Shown: positions 24,300 to 33,914 of the stretch, piece after piece
Position numbering within the stretch: position 1 is the stretch's first letter
How the letters are laid out: each line of letters begins with the position of its first letter
Assembly: GCF_045291545.1 (NCBI RefSeq)
Contig: NZ_CP149514.1
Span: forward strand, 682,001 to 746,000
Source: Gallaecimonas sp045291545
GTDB taxonomy: Bacteria > Pseudomonadota > Gammaproteobacteria > Enterobacterales > Gallaecimonadaceae
Direction of reading: 5' to 3'
DNA length: 64,000 nt
Notes under the pieces: model-generated
Told to the model about the DNA's origin: nothing
Database searches by the model: none
What the model saw: only the letters and a program-made list of their open reading frames with translations
Translations under genes and position numbers: made by a program

Positions 24300-24857
24300 G
24301 TGATTAACGAGATCAAAGCCGACGCCAAAGCGCGTATGGAAAAAAGCCTGGAAGCGACCAAAAACCAAATGGCCAAGGTCCGCACTGGCCGTGCCCACCC
24401 AAGCCTGCTGGACACCATCCGGGTTGATTACTATGGTGCTGCCACCCCCCTGAATCAGATAGCCAACGTTACGGCTGAAGATGCCCGTACCCTGGCTCTG
24501 ACGGTGTTCGACAAGTCCATGATCCAGGCGGTGGAAAAAGCCATCATGAGCTCGGATCTGGGTCTGAACCCGGCCAGTGCCGGCACCACTATTCGCATCC
24601 CTTTGCCGCCGCTGACCGAAGAGCGTCGTAAGGATCTGGTCAAGTTGGTACGTGCAGAAGCGGAACATGGCCGTGTGGCGATTCGTAACGTGCGCCGTGA
24701 CGCCAACAACGACATCAAAGCACTGCTTAAAGACAAGGAAATTTCCGAAGACGACGAACGTCGTGCGCAGGATGATATCCAGAAACTGACCGACAGTTTT
24801 GTGAAGCAGGTCGATGATGTTCTGACGGCGAAAGAATCCGAGTTAATGGAATTCTAA
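24300..24857 (+). CDS. frr: ribosome recycling factor
   Basis: The 185-residue factor splits post-termination ribosomes together with EF-G. The length equals that of E. coli Frr, and the signatures VRTGRAHPSLLD, PLNQIANVTAEDARTL and RRDANNDIKALLKDKEISEDDERR are present. The start is a GTG at 24300 preceded by an AACGAGGA site 9 bases upstream. Confidence 0.97.
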   Translation: MINEIKADAKARMEKSLEATKNQMAKVRTGRAHPSLLDTIRVDYYGAATPLNQIANVTAEDARTLALTVFDKSMIQAVEKAIMSSDLGLNPASAGTTIRIPLPPLTEERRKDLVKLVRAEAEHGRVAIRNVRRDANNDIKALLKDKEISEDDERRAQDDIQKLTDSFVKQVDDVLTAKESELMEF

Positions 24858-24879
24858 GGTTCAATCGGGTAAGGTTTTG

Positions 24880-24917
24880 ACGCCGCATAGCGCTGCTGTG
24901 CGGCGTTGCTTATTTTT
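24880..24917 (+). terminator. terminator-like hairpin after frr
   Basis: An 8-bp stem ACGCCGCA/TGCGGCGT (24880-24887 with 24899-24906) with an 11-base loop is followed by TGCTTATTTTT. The T run is interrupted, so termination may be partial before uppS. Confidence 0.6.
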
Positions 24918-24937
24918 GGACCAAGGTAGTGTAATTC

Positions 24938-25711
24938 ATGTCCCAGACGCCTGTTCCCGAGGCTTTGCTGTCCCAGTCCCGACCGCGCCATATCGCCATT
25001 ATTATGGATGGCAACGGCCGCTGGGCCGAACAACGTGGCAAAGCCCGGATCATGGGTCACAAGCAGGGTGTCGAAGCGGTACGCGAAACCGTACGTTGCG
25101 CCAGCCAGCTAGGGGTAGAGGCACTGACCTTGTTCGCCTTTTCTTCTGAAAACTGGCGGCGCCCGGAAGAAGAAGTCAAATTCCTGATGGAACTGTTTTT
25201 CCTGGTACTGGGCCGGGAAGTGCGAAAGCTTCATAAAAACAATATCAAGCTCAATATTATCGGCGACTGCTCGGCTTTTTCTGAACGGTTAAAGAAGAAA
25301 ATTGACGAGGCGCAGGCGCTTACTGCTAACAATACCGGCCTGGTGCTCAATGTGGCAGCCAATTACGGCGGCCGTTGGGATCTGACCGAGGCGGCCCGGC
25401 GCTTGGCCGAGCGGGTAGCCGCCGGGACTTTACAGGCTGAGGCGATCACTGAGCAGACGCTGGCCGATGAGCTTTGTCTGGCAACCCAGGCCCCGGTGGA
25501 TTTGATGATCCGTACCGGTGGTGACCATCGCATTTCCAACTTTTTGCTTTGGCAGCTGGCTTATGCTGAGCTGGTGTTTACCGACACACTCTGGCCGGAT
25601 TTTGACGAGCAGGCGTTGACCGACGCCGTTGCTGCTTTTGTCTGCCGCGAACGCCGTTTTGGTTGCACCGGTGCCCAGGTTCGGGCCTGGTTGCAGCAAC
25701 AACAAGGATAA
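24938..25711 (+). CDS. uppS: undecaprenyl diphosphate synthase
   Basis: A 257-residue cis-prenyltransferase that extends farnesyl diphosphate to C55 undecaprenyl diphosphate, the lipid carrier for cell-wall and O-antigen units. The hallmark IIMDGNGRWAEQRG is at the N-terminus, with FAFSSENWRRP and IRTGGDHRISNFLLWQLAYAE later. Most enzymes have GGDxRxSNF, which fits here. It is followed after 5 bases by cdsA. Confidence 0.96.
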   Translation: MSQTPVPEALLSQSRPRHIAIIMDGNGRWAEQRGKARIMGHKQGVEAVRETVRCASQLGVEALTLFAFSSENWRRPEEEVKFLMELFFLVLGREVRKLHKNNIKLNIIGDCSAFSERLKKKIDEAQALTANNTGLVLNVAANYGGRWDLTEAARRLAERVAAGTLQAEAITEQTLADELCLATQAPVDLMIRTGGDHRISNFLLWQLAYAELVFTDTLWPDFDEQALTDAVAAFVCRERRFGCTGAQVRAWLQQQQG

Positions 25712-25716
25712 TTCAC

Positions 25717-26577
25717 TTGCTCAAGCAACGTATCATCACCGCGTTGATCATGCTGCCGCTGGCAGTACTGATTATCTTCTTCTTGCCGCTGGACTATTTT
25801 GCCTGGGCTGTGGCTGTGCTGATCACTGTCGGGGCCTGGGAATGGTCACCCATGGCGGGTATTCACAGCCGTTTCGGCAAGGCATTACTGGCTTTGCTGA
25901 CCTTTGCCGTGGTAGCTGCCGTGCAATTATGGATACCCGCCTCGCGGCTCTGGGAAGGTGGCCAACCGGCACCGTTACACAGTTTACTGACCATGGCCGG
26001 TTCAATCTGGTGGATTGTGGCGACAGTGATGGTGGTGCAGTACCCGCAACCGCGGCGTTTCTGGTGCCAGCAGCGGCGCTGGAAGCTGGTGATTGGCGCC
26101 CTGACGTTATTGCCAACCTGGGCTGCCCTGCTGTTGCTGCGTAGCTGGCGTTATGACGCCAACCCGCTGAATGGTGCCTGGGCCATTCTCTTTGTTTTGT
26201 TACTGGTCTGGGCTGCCGATACCGGAGCTTATTTTTCCGGTCGGGCGCTGGGACGGCATAAGCTGTCGCCACGGGTCAGCCCCAATAAAACCATCGAAGG
26301 GGCCATAGGCGGCCTGGTATTGGCGATGGCCGTCGCGGCTCTGTGCGTTTATCTGCGCCCGGCTCACCTGAGTGCCGGCGCCATTATTACTGCCAGCGTG
26401 CTGGCGGCCCTGGCCTCGATTTTGGGTGACCTGAGCGAATCCATGTTCAAGCGGGCTGCCGGTATCAAAGATTCCGGTACGATTTTGCCTGGTCATGGCG
26501 GTATTTTGGACCGCATCGACTCTATTACCGCCGCAGCCCCCGTGTTTGTGCTGGTGATGCTGGTGATGGGGGTCTGA
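25717..26577 (+). CDS. cdsA: phosphatidate cytidylyltransferase
   Basis: A 286-residue integral membrane enzyme making CDP-diacylglycerol from phosphatidate and CTP, the branch point of phospholipid synthesis. It has about seven to eight hydrophobic segments and the CDS signature SPNKTIEGAIGG...LGDLSESMFKRAAGIKDSGTILPGHGGILDRIDS near the end. I choose the TTG at 25717 as start: it gives MLKQRIITALI like E. coli CdsA, follows an AAGGA site 8 bases upstream, and makes the length 286 (E. coli 285). Upstream codons lie inside uppS. Confidence 0.95.
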   Translation: MLKQRIITALIMLPLAVLIIFFLPLDYFAWAVAVLITVGAWEWSPMAGIHSRFGKALLALLTFAVVAAVQLWIPASRLWEGGQPAPLHSLLTMAGSIWWIVATVMVVQYPQPRRFWCQQRRWKLVIGALTLLPTWAALLLLRSWRYDANPLNGAWAILFVLLLVWAADTGAYFSGRALGRHKLSPRVSPNKTIEGAIGGLVLAMAVAALCVYLRPAHLSAGAIITASVLAALASILGDLSESMFKRAAGIKDSGTILPGHGGILDRIDSITAAAPVFVLVMLVMGV

Positions 26578-27755
26578 TGCAGGGCGTGGTGATCCTAGGG
26601 GCCACAGGCTCGATTGGTGACTCAACACTGGACGTGATTGCCAGACACCCGGAACAATACCGGGTGGTGGCGTTGTCGGCGTACCGCAATGCCCAGAAAT
26701 TGCGCGATTTATGTATCCGCTTTATGCCGTCACAGGCAGTGCTGGTGGACGACAGTAAAGCCAGTTGGCTGGCAGCGGAGCTGAAACAGGCCGGTTGCCA
26801 GACCGAGCTACTGGTCGGCCCGCAGGCATTGTGTGAGATTGCAGCCCACCCGGATGCCCGCCAGGTGATGGCGGCCATTGTCGGCGCCGCCGGTTTACTG
26901 CCCACGCTGGCGGCGGTAAAGGCCGGTAAACGGGTGCTGCTGGCCAACAAAGAAGCGTTGGTGATGTCCGGAGAGTTGTTTATGGCTGCGGTCCGTCAAT
27001 ACGGCGCTGAGCTATTACCCATCGACTCCGAACATAACGCGATATTTCAGTCCCTGCCGGCCGCCTGCCAGCAGGGTGAGGCATTGGCGAGCCAAGGTGT
27101 TACGCAAATCCTCTTGACCGGCTCTGGTGGCCCTTTTCGCACCCGGGCGTTGGAGAGTTTCGAGCATATAACCCCAGCCGAAGCGGTAGCACATCCTAAC
27201 TGGTCCATGGGCCAGAAAATTTCCGTCGATTCGGCCACTATGATGAACAAAGGCCTGGAGTTTATTGAAGCTCACTGGCTGTTTTCCTGCCCGCCATCGG
27301 CCATTGAAGTGGTGCTGCACCCACAGAGCATTATTCACTCTATGGTGCGTTATGCTGACGGCTCAGTATTGGCACAAATGGGTAACCCGGATATGCGGAC
27401 ACCCATTGCCCATGCCATGGCTTATCCAGAACGTATGGATGCCGGTGTAGCGCCGCTGGATTTCTTTGCTGTCAGCGACTTTACCTTTGCCAAGCCCGAC
27501 CCGGCTCGTTACCCCTGCCTTTACCTGGCTACGGCTGCTTGTGCTGCCGGCCAGAGTGCCACCACGGTTCTTAATGCTGCCAATGAAGTGGCGGTTGCAG
27601 CCTTTTTGGCCGGCCAGCTGCCATTTACCGGTATTGCGGCGGCTGTCGAGCATGCGCTGGCAGAGCTGGCCACGGAAAAAACAACCGATCTGGATTCTAT
27701 CCTGAACCTGGATAAGCAGAGCCGGCAACTGACGGAGCAATGGATCAGATGTTAA
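26577..27755 (+). CDS. dxr: 1-deoxy-D-xylulose 5-phosphate reductoisomerase
   Basis: The 392-residue enzyme makes methylerythritol 4-phosphate in the MEP isoprenoid pathway that feeds uppS. Seen are the NADPH-binding LGATGSIGDSTLDV, the LANKEALVMSG segment, the metal-binding PIDSEHNAIFQ and the flexible-loop HPNWSMGQKISVDSATMMNKGLE. The ATG overlaps the cdsA stop (TGATG), indicating translational coupling. Confidence 0.97.
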   Translation: MQGVVILGATGSIGDSTLDVIARHPEQYRVVALSAYRNAQKLRDLCIRFMPSQAVLVDDSKASWLAAELKQAGCQTELLVGPQALCEIAAHPDARQVMAAIVGAAGLLPTLAAVKAGKRVLLANKEALVMSGELFMAAVRQYGAELLPIDSEHNAIFQSLPAACQQGEALASQGVTQILLTGSGGPFRTRALESFEHITPAEAVAHPNWSMGQKISVDSATMMNKGLEFIEAHWLFSCPPSAIEVVLHPQSIIHSMVRYADGSVLAQMGNPDMRTPIAHAMAYPERMDAGVAPLDFFAVSDFTFAKPDPARYPCLYLATAACAAGQSATTVLNAANEVAVAAFLAGQLPFTGIAAAVEHALAELATEKTTDLDSILNLDKQSRQLTEQWIRC

Positions 27756-29086
27756 TCGCACTGTGGAATTTGTTCTTTTTCGTGGTGGCTTTGGGGGTAC
27801 TGGTTACCATCCATGAGTTTGGCCACTTCTGGGTGGCGCGCCGCGCGGGTGTGTTTGTTGAGCGCTTTTCTATTGGTTTTGGGCCACCGCTGTGGCGCCG
27901 TCAGGGAAGTGATGGCACTGAATATGTGATTGCGGCTATCCCCCTGGGGGGCTACGTAAAAATGCTCGACGAGCGGGTGGCTGAGGTGCCCGCTGAGCGA
28001 GCCCATCAGGCTTTTAATAATAAATCGCTGCGCGCCCGCAGCGCTATAGTGGCCGCCGGTCCAGCAGCCAATATGGTTTTTGCGGTGCTGGTTTACTGGC
28101 TGATGTGGATGGTCGGGGTGCCGGCAGTCAAGCCGGTGATTGGCAGCGTCAGTGCGCATTCCATTGCCGCCGCGGCTGGGCTCAAAGCCAACAGTGAAAT
28201 TACCGCCGTGGGTGACCGTCAGACACGCAGCTGGGATGATGTCAATCTGGCGCTGGTTGGCCATATCGGCGAGCCCAGTATTGCGCTGACAGCTAAGGAC
28301 CCACGCGGTGTTAGCCACCGTTACCAGCTGGACAGCCGCCACTGGCTGTTTGATCCGGAAAAGCAAAGCAGTGTTGGCAGCCTGGGCATCAAACCCTTTC
28401 GTCCAGGGGCCACCACGACCCTCGCGCTGGTGTCAAAAGACAGTGCGGCGGCAAAGGCGGGTTTACAAGCCGGGGATCGCATTGTCGCCTATAACGGCCA
28501 GGTAGTGAATGACTGGTCGTCACTGGTTAGCGCCTGGCAGCAACACCCGGCAGAACCACTTTTACTTACTGTTGTGCGACAGGGTGAACGAAAGTCATTC
28601 ACCGTTGTCCCACAGCTTCGAGATGGGCACGGTTATCTCGGCGTTAGCCCGCAAGTCAGTCCCTGGCCGCCGGGGATGCTGACCGAGATCCGTTACGGGC
28701 CCATCGCAGCCTTGCAAGAGGGGGTAAGCCGCACCTGGCAGGTTACGTCTTTGACCTTATCGACGTTGGCCAAACTGGTGACCGGTGAACTGTCATTGAG
28801 CAACTTGTCTGGCCCTGTTGCAATTGCGCAGGGGGCAGGGGCTTCGGCAGGTATCGGCTTTGCCTATTTTCTTGGTTTTTTAGGGCTTATCAGTGTTAAT
28901 CTGGGCATCATTAACTTGCTGCCTTTGCCCGTTTTGGATGGCGGTCACCTGAGCTTCTTTTTGTATGAAGCGATTAGGGGAAAGCCGTTGTCAGAGCGCG
29001 CCCAGGAGATGGGGTTCCGGATCGGAACCGCGCTGCTTCTGATGCTGATGGGTATTGCCATATTCAACGACCTCGCAAGATTATAG
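27749..29086 (+). CDS. rseP: site-2 intramembrane protease RseP
   Basis: A 445-residue zinc metalloprotease of the inner membrane that cleaves the anti-sigma factor RseA in the sigma-E envelope stress response and clears signal peptides. The active site HEFGH is at residues 22-26 in the first membrane helix, two PDZ domains occupy about 110-300, and the LDGGHLSFFLYE motif lies in the third helix. The ATG at 27749 matches E. coli (MLSFLW...); an ATG 9 bases upstream is possible. It overlaps the dxr end. Confidence 0.95.
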   Translation: MLIALWNLFFFVVALGVLVTIHEFGHFWVARRAGVFVERFSIGFGPPLWRRQGSDGTEYVIAAIPLGGYVKMLDERVAEVPAERAHQAFNNKSLRARSAIVAAGPAANMVFAVLVYWLMWMVGVPAVKPVIGSVSAHSIAAAAGLKANSEITAVGDRQTRSWDDVNLALVGHIGEPSIALTAKDPRGVSHRYQLDSRHWLFDPEKQSSVGSLGIKPFRPGATTTLALVSKDSAAAKAGLQAGDRIVAYNGQVVNDWSSLVSAWQQHPAEPLLLTVVRQGERKSFTVVPQLRDGHGYLGVSPQVSPWPPGMLTEIRYGPIAALQEGVSRTWQVTSLTLSTLAKLVTGELSLSNLSGPVAIAQGAGASAGIGFAYFLGFLGLISVNLGIINLLPLPVLDGGHLSFFLYEAIRGKPLSERAQEMGFRIGTALLLMLMGIAIFNDLARL

Positions 29087-29113
29087 CGAGGCAAGGACGG
29101 ATAAATAATTTCA

Positions 29114-31573
29114 ATGAGAGCCGTGCAATCATTGCTTTGTGCCTCTGTGCTGGCAGCCGCTGCTGCGCCCAGCTACGCGATGGAGGCCTTTCAAGTCAAA
29201 GACATTCGTATCGATGGTTTGCAGCGGGTTGCGCTGTCTGCCGCTTTGACATACGTACCTGTAAAAAAAGGCGATATCGTTAATCAAGCACGTATCGCGC
29301 AACTGATCCGCAGTCTTTACAGCTCCACTCACTTTGAAGATATTGCCGTACTTCGTGATGGCGGTACGCTGATCATCAAGGTCAAAGAGCGGCCCACCAT
29401 CAGTTCACTGGAGTTTTCCGGTAACAAAGACATCAAAGAAGATCAGCTCAAAAAGAGCCTGAATGATTCTGGGGTGCGAGTTGGCGAGCCGCTTGACCGC
29501 ACCATGCTGTCGCAGATTGAAAAAGGTCTGGTGGACTTTTACTACTCGGTGGGTAAGTACGACGCCTCGGTAAAAGCTGTGGTGACCACCTTGCCCCGTA
29601 ATCGGGTAGGCCTGAAGTTTGTCTTTAAAGAAGGCAAGGCGGCAGAGATCCAGCAGATCAATATCGTCGGCAACCATGTCTTCAGCGATAAGGAACTGCT
29701 GGACCAGTTCGAACTCAAAGATCACCTGCCCTGGTGGAAGGTGCTGTCTGAAAAGCGCTACCAGAAACAAAAACTGGAATCGGATTTGGAGAACCTCAAG
29801 TCCTATTACCAGAACCGTGGTTACCTGCGTTTCAAAGTAGACTCCACGCAAGTGTCCATGAGCCCTGACCACAAGGGGGTGTACATCACCATCAATGTGG
29901 ATGAGGGCAAAAAGTACAAAGTGAAGTCGGTGAAACTGACCGGCAACCTGCTGGACAAAAAAGAGGTACTTGAGAAACTGGTACCGATCAAGACCGGTGA
30001 AACTTACAACGGTGCTGAAGTTACCTTCACCGAGGATATGCTGGCCAAGTTCCTGGGCCGCTTTGGTTATGCCTATCCCAAGGTCAAAACCTACCCGCAG
30101 GTGGACGACAACAGCAATGATGTGAACCTGACCATCAATGTTGAACCGGGCTCACGGATCTACGTGCACCAGATCAACTTCGAGGGCAATGAAAGTACCT
30201 CTGATGAAGTGTTACGCCGGGAAGTGCGGCAGATGGAAGGTGCCTGGCTGTCCAACAGCCTGGTGGACCTGTCAAAAGAGCGTCTGAACCGCCTGGGATA
30301 CTTCAAAAAGGTAGACGTCAATACCAATCGCCTGCCTGGTGACCCGGATATGGCTGATGTTGACTTCAAGGTCGAAGAGCAGCCTTCAGGGTCATTGAAT
30401 GCCGGTATCGGTTATGGCTCTTATGCCGGTCTGTCGCTCAATGCCGGTATTTCCCAGAATAACTGGCTGGGTACCGGTAAGCAGGTGGGCATCAATGTGT
30501 CCACTAACCGCTATCAAAAGCAGATCAACCTGAGCTACACCGACCCCTACTTCACCATTGATGCGGTGAGTTTGGGCGGCAATATTTTCTATCAGAATGT
30601 GGATTATGGTAATGCCTATCTTGAGGCCTATAGCCAGAGCACATACGGCGCCAGTCTCAACTTCGGTTTCCCGGTTAACGAATATAACCGTCTGAATTTT
30701 GGGGTGGGCTACCGTAACTCTGAGCTGAGTTCGGTCTCGGCCTACGAACAGGCCTTGCGCTTTTACCGGGTTTACTCTGACCAGAATATTCTTGACGGTA
30801 AGATCCATTACACGGAATACGATCTGCAGGCCGGCTGGTTGAGAAACACTCTTAACCGCGGCACTTTCCCTACGGCTGGCTCCAGTCAGCAAGTGGGGGT
30901 GTCGTTGTCGACACCTAACTCGGATATTACCTACTTCAAGCTGAACTTTACTGACCGCCATTACTGGCCGTTTGACATACGCCATCGCTGGGTACTCTCC
31001 ACCAACCTCAAACTGGGTTATGCCCAGGGATATGGTACCCACAACGGCCAGGATTCCATCCTACCGTTCTGGCAGAACTTCTATGCAGGTGGCTCTCAGA
31101 CCATGCGCGGTTTTGAGTCCAACTCTGTTGGCCCGCACGCCATATTCCGCCAGAAAATGGGCTACGACGGTACTAATACCCCACCGTATCTGCCTGCGTC
31201 GGAAGATCGCATCAGTGTTGGCGGTGCCTTGGGTGGCAATGCCATGGCGGTGGCCACAGCGGAGATGATTTTCCCAACACCGTTCCTGGATGAGTCATAT
31301 CGCAACTCTATTCGTACCTCGGTGTTTGTGGATGTCGGTAACGTCTGGGATACCGAATTCAACTACAGCAACTACAAAGATCTGACGTTAGCCAACGGTA
31401 GTCGTCAGTTTTATGATTACAGTGATCCGGCTGCCTATCGTGCATCTTATGGTTTGAGTGTGCAGTGGATTTCTCCTATGGGGCCGATGGTGTTCAGCCT
31501 GGCCCGGCCGCTGAAAAAGCAGCCTGGGGATAAAACACAGTTCTTCTCCTTTAACATCGGGACAACATTCTAA
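29114..31573 (+). CDS. bamA: outer-membrane protein assembly factor BamA
   Basis: The 819-residue Omp85 protein is the core of the BAM machine that folds beta-barrel proteins into the outer membrane. A signal peptide ends at residue 22 (SYA). Five POTRA domains follow to about residue 425, then a 16-strand barrel with the L6 motif MRGFESNSVGP (usual form VRGF) and the C-terminal aromatic FNIGTTF. Its gene follows rseP by 27 bases, the usual place. Confidence 0.97.
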   Translation: MRAVQSLLCASVLAAAAAPSYAMEAFQVKDIRIDGLQRVALSAALTYVPVKKGDIVNQARIAQLIRSLYSSTHFEDIAVLRDGGTLIIKVKERPTISSLEFSGNKDIKEDQLKKSLNDSGVRVGEPLDRTMLSQIEKGLVDFYYSVGKYDASVKAVVTTLPRNRVGLKFVFKEGKAAEIQQINIVGNHVFSDKELLDQFELKDHLPWWKVLSEKRYQKQKLESDLENLKSYYQNRGYLRFKVDSTQVSMSPDHKGVYITINVDEGKKYKVKSVKLTGNLLDKKEVLEKLVPIKTGETYNGAEVTFTEDMLAKFLGRFGYAYPKVKTYPQVDDNSNDVNLTINVEPGSRIYVHQINFEGNESTSDEVLRREVRQMEGAWLSNSLVDLSKERLNRLGYFKKVDVNTNRLPGDPDMADVDFKVEEQPSGSLNAGIGYGSYAGLSLNAGISQNNWLGTGKQVGINVSTNRYQKQINLSYTDPYFTIDAVSLGGNIFYQNVDYGNAYLEAYSQSTYGASLNFGFPVNEYNRLNFGVGYRNSELSSVSAYEQALRFYRVYSDQNILDGKIHYTEYDLQAGWLRNTLNRGTFPTAGSSQQVGVSLSTPNSDITYFKLNFTDRHYWPFDIRHRWVLSTNLKLGYAQGYGTHNGQDSILPFWQNFYAGGSQTMRGFESNSVGPHAIFRQKMGYDGTNTPPYLPASEDRISVGGALGGNAMAVATAEMIFPTPFLDESYRNSIRTSVFVDVGNVWDTEFNYSNYKDLTLANGSRQFYDYSDPAAYRASYGLSVQWISPMGPMVFSLARPLKKQPGDKTQFFSFNIGTTF

Positions 31574-31578
31574 GGCCT

Positions 31579-32343
31579 ATGGCACAGTTTCATCTTGGCA
31601 TCAGCCAAAGCGATATTCAGGGGGCAACCCTGGCAATTATTCCCGGCGACCCGGCCCGCGTAGAGCGCATTGCCAAACTGTTGGATGAGCCGGTTTTTCT
31701 CAAGGCACAGCGTGAATTCACACTGTGGTTGGGTAAGCTGGCTGGTCAATCGGTTGTGGTTTGTTCTACCGGTATCGGTGGCCCTTCGACTTCCATTGCG
31801 GTAGAAGAGCTGGCGCAGTTGGGGATTAATATATTTTTGCGCATTGGCACCACAGGTGCCATTCAGCCTGACATTAGCGTGGGCTCAATGATTGTCACTA
31901 CCGGTTCGGTACGCTTGGATGGGGCCAGCTCCCACTTTGCGCCGATGGAATTTCCGGCAGTGGCGGACTTTGAATGTACCGAAGCTTTGGTCAATGCGGC
32001 CCGTGCCGAAGGCGTCGAGCCGCGGGTGGGGGTGACTGCCTCTTCCGATACTTTCTACCCCGGTCAGGAACGTTATGACACCTTTTCCGGTCGTGTGGTC
32101 AAGCGCTTTCAGGGGTCATTCAATGAATGGCAGGCCATGGGAGTGCTGAACTACGAAATGGAATCTGCTACCTTGCTGACCATGTGTGCCAGCCAGGGCC
32201 TAAAAGCAGGTTGTGTGGCCGGTGTACTGGTAAACAGAAACCAACAAGAGATACCTGATGAGTCTGTCATTGCACAGACAGAGGCACAGGCTATCCGTAT
32301 CGTCTTGGCGGCTGCTCGGCAGTTGCTGACGAAACCACAATAA
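31579..32343 (+). CDS. udp: uridine phosphorylase
   Basis: A 254-residue nucleoside phosphorylase that splits uridine with phosphate into uracil and ribose 1-phosphate. The family segments IIPGDPARVERIA, CSTGIGGPSTSIAVEELA, FLRIGTTGAIQ, SSDTFYPGQERYDT and the ribose/base-binding NYEMESATLLTM are present; length equals the E. coli enzyme. It begins 5 bases after bamA and ends 10 bases before skp, so it is built into the bamA-skp operon. That location is unusual; in most relatives skp follows bamA directly. Confidence 0.95.
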   Translation: MAQFHLGISQSDIQGATLAIIPGDPARVERIAKLLDEPVFLKAQREFTLWLGKLAGQSVVVCSTGIGGPSTSIAVEELAQLGINIFLRIGTTGAIQPDISVGSMIVTTGSVRLDGASSHFAPMEFPAVADFECTEALVNAARAEGVEPRVGVTASSDTFYPGQERYDTFSGRVVKRFQGSFNEWQAMGVLNYEMESATLLTMCASQGLKAGCVAGVLVNRNQQEIPDESVIAQTEAQAIRIVLAAARQLLTKPQ

Positions 32344-32353
32344 GGAGAGAACC

Positions 32354-32863
32354 TTGAAGAAGTCACTGATTGGTGCGGGTCTGGCTGTAGCGATGACTGC
32401 TGCGGTTGCAATGCCTGCTTCTGCTGAAGTCCGTATTGCGGTTGTCGATATGGCTAAGGTATTCCAGAGCATGCCGCAACGCGCTGATCTGGAAAAAAAC
32501 ATGAAAGCACAATTTTCTGATCGCATTGAAGCGGTTCGTAAAATCGAAAAGAAAATGCAAGACCTGCAGGATAAAGCCCGCCGTAATGCCTCGATCATGA
32601 CCGATGATCAAAAAACGGATCTGGGTCGGCAAATGGAACAGCTGCGCGCTGAATACCAGCTCAAGCGTAAAGCGCTGGATGAAGATGTAGGTAGCGCGCG
32701 TCAAAAAGAACGCGATCAGCTGCTGAACATGATCGATAAAGCCGTAAACACTGTTTCTAAAGGCAAATACGACATCGTCTTGCAGCGTGGTGCTGTTGTT
32801 TATACCTCCAGTAATGTGGATATTTCCGACAAGGTTATTGCTCAGGTATCCAAAGAGAAGTAA
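32354..32863 (+). CDS. skp: periplasmic chaperone Skp (OmpH)
   Basis: This 169-residue exported chaperone holds unfolded outer-membrane proteins on their way to BamA. A signal peptide with a clear ASA cleavage site is followed by VRIAVVDMAKVFQ and a long charged helical-hairpin tentacle. The start is a TTG at 32354 behind a strong AAGGAGAG site. lpxD begins 2 bases after its stop. Confidence 0.94.
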   Translation: MKKSLIGAGLAVAMTAAVAMPASAEVRIAVVDMAKVFQSMPQRADLEKNMKAQFSDRIEAVRKIEKKMQDLQDKARRNASIMTDDQKTDLGRQMEQLRAEYQLKRKALDEDVGSARQKERDQLLNMIDKAVNTVSKGKYDIVLQRGAVVYTSSNVDISDKVIAQVSKEK

Positions 32864-32865
32864 TT

Positions 32866-33891
32866 ATGGCTTACAGCCTGGCCAGATTGGCCGAGCTTGT
32901 AGGTGCGAAGGTACAGGGTGACGGCACGTTGATGATTGAACGGGTCGCCACTCTGGATAGTGCAGGTGAAGGTGAAATCGCCTTCCTTGCCAACAGTAAA
33001 TACCGCAAGCACCTCGATAATTCCCAGGCCTCGGCAGTGATCCTGTCCGAGGCCGATTTGCCTTTCCGTGACGGCGCTGCACTGGTGATGGGTAACCCCT
33101 ATCTGGGGTTTGCCAAAGTTGCACAGTTGCTGGACTCGACGCCGCCTCCGTCTGTGGATATTCACCCGACGGCGGTGATTGCAAAAGACGCCCGTATTGC
33201 TGACGGTGTCACTATCGGCCCCTACAGTGTGATTGAGGCCGGTGCCGTACTGGCTGAAGGCGCGCGCATTGGCAGTCATGTTGCGATTGGCCAGCACAGC
33301 CACATTGGCGCTCACAGTATTATCTGGAGTCATGTGGCTATCTATCATGACGTTCACCTGGGCGCTCACTGTAAGGTACATGCCAACAGCGTGATCGGTG
33401 CTGATGGCTTCGGCTATGCCAATGATGCTGGCCGTTGGGAGCCCATTCCGCAGACCGGTGGGGTACGCATCGGTGATCGGGTTGAAATTGGCGCCGGCAC
33501 CACCATTGACCGGGGCGCACTGGAGCACACCATCATTGATGACAATGTCATCATCGATAACCAGGTGCAGATCGCCCATAACGTGAAAATCGGTACGGGC
33601 AGTGCCATTGCCGGTACCACAGTAGTGGCCGGTTCGGTGACCATTGGTAAATATTGTATTATTGGCGGCGGCTGCGGCATTGCCGGCCACCTGCACATCG
33701 CCGATGGTGCCTCTATTACCGGAATGTCGATGGTCATCAAAGACATTACCGAGGCAGGTGTGTACTCAGGCGCTCCGGCCCAGACCAACCGCGAGTGGCG
33801 TAAAAGCTCCGCTCGGGTCCGGCAGCTTGATGATATGCATAAACGGCTGAAACGCCTGGAAGATAAGCTGGCTGAGGCCGGTAAAGAATAA
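32866..33891 (+). CDS. lpxD: UDP-3-O-acylglucosamine N-acyltransferase
   Basis: The 341-residue trimeric enzyme adds the second hydroxyacyl chain in lipid A biosynthesis. It has the N-terminal uridine-binding domain, a long left-handed beta-helix of hexapeptide repeats, and the catalytic histidine region IIDNQVQIAHNVKIG, ending in a C-terminal helix. Length equals that of E. coli LpxD. Confidence 0.97.
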   Translation: MAYSLARLAELVGAKVQGDGTLMIERVATLDSAGEGEIAFLANSKYRKHLDNSQASAVILSEADLPFRDGAALVMGNPYLGFAKVAQLLDSTPPPSVDIHPTAVIAKDARIADGVTIGPYSVIEAGAVLAEGARIGSHVAIGQHSHIGAHSIIWSHVAIYHDVHLGAHCKVHANSVIGADGFGYANDAGRWEPIPQTGGVRIGDRVEIGAGTTIDRGALEHTIIDDNVIIDNQVQIAHNVKIGTGSAIAGTTVVAGSVTIGKYCIIGGGCGIAGHLHIADGASITGMSMVIKDITEAGVYSGAPAQTNREWRKSSARVRQLDDMHKRLKRLEDKLAEAGKE

Positions 33892-33914
33892 TGATTTGGG
33901 ATGATTAACCGCTC

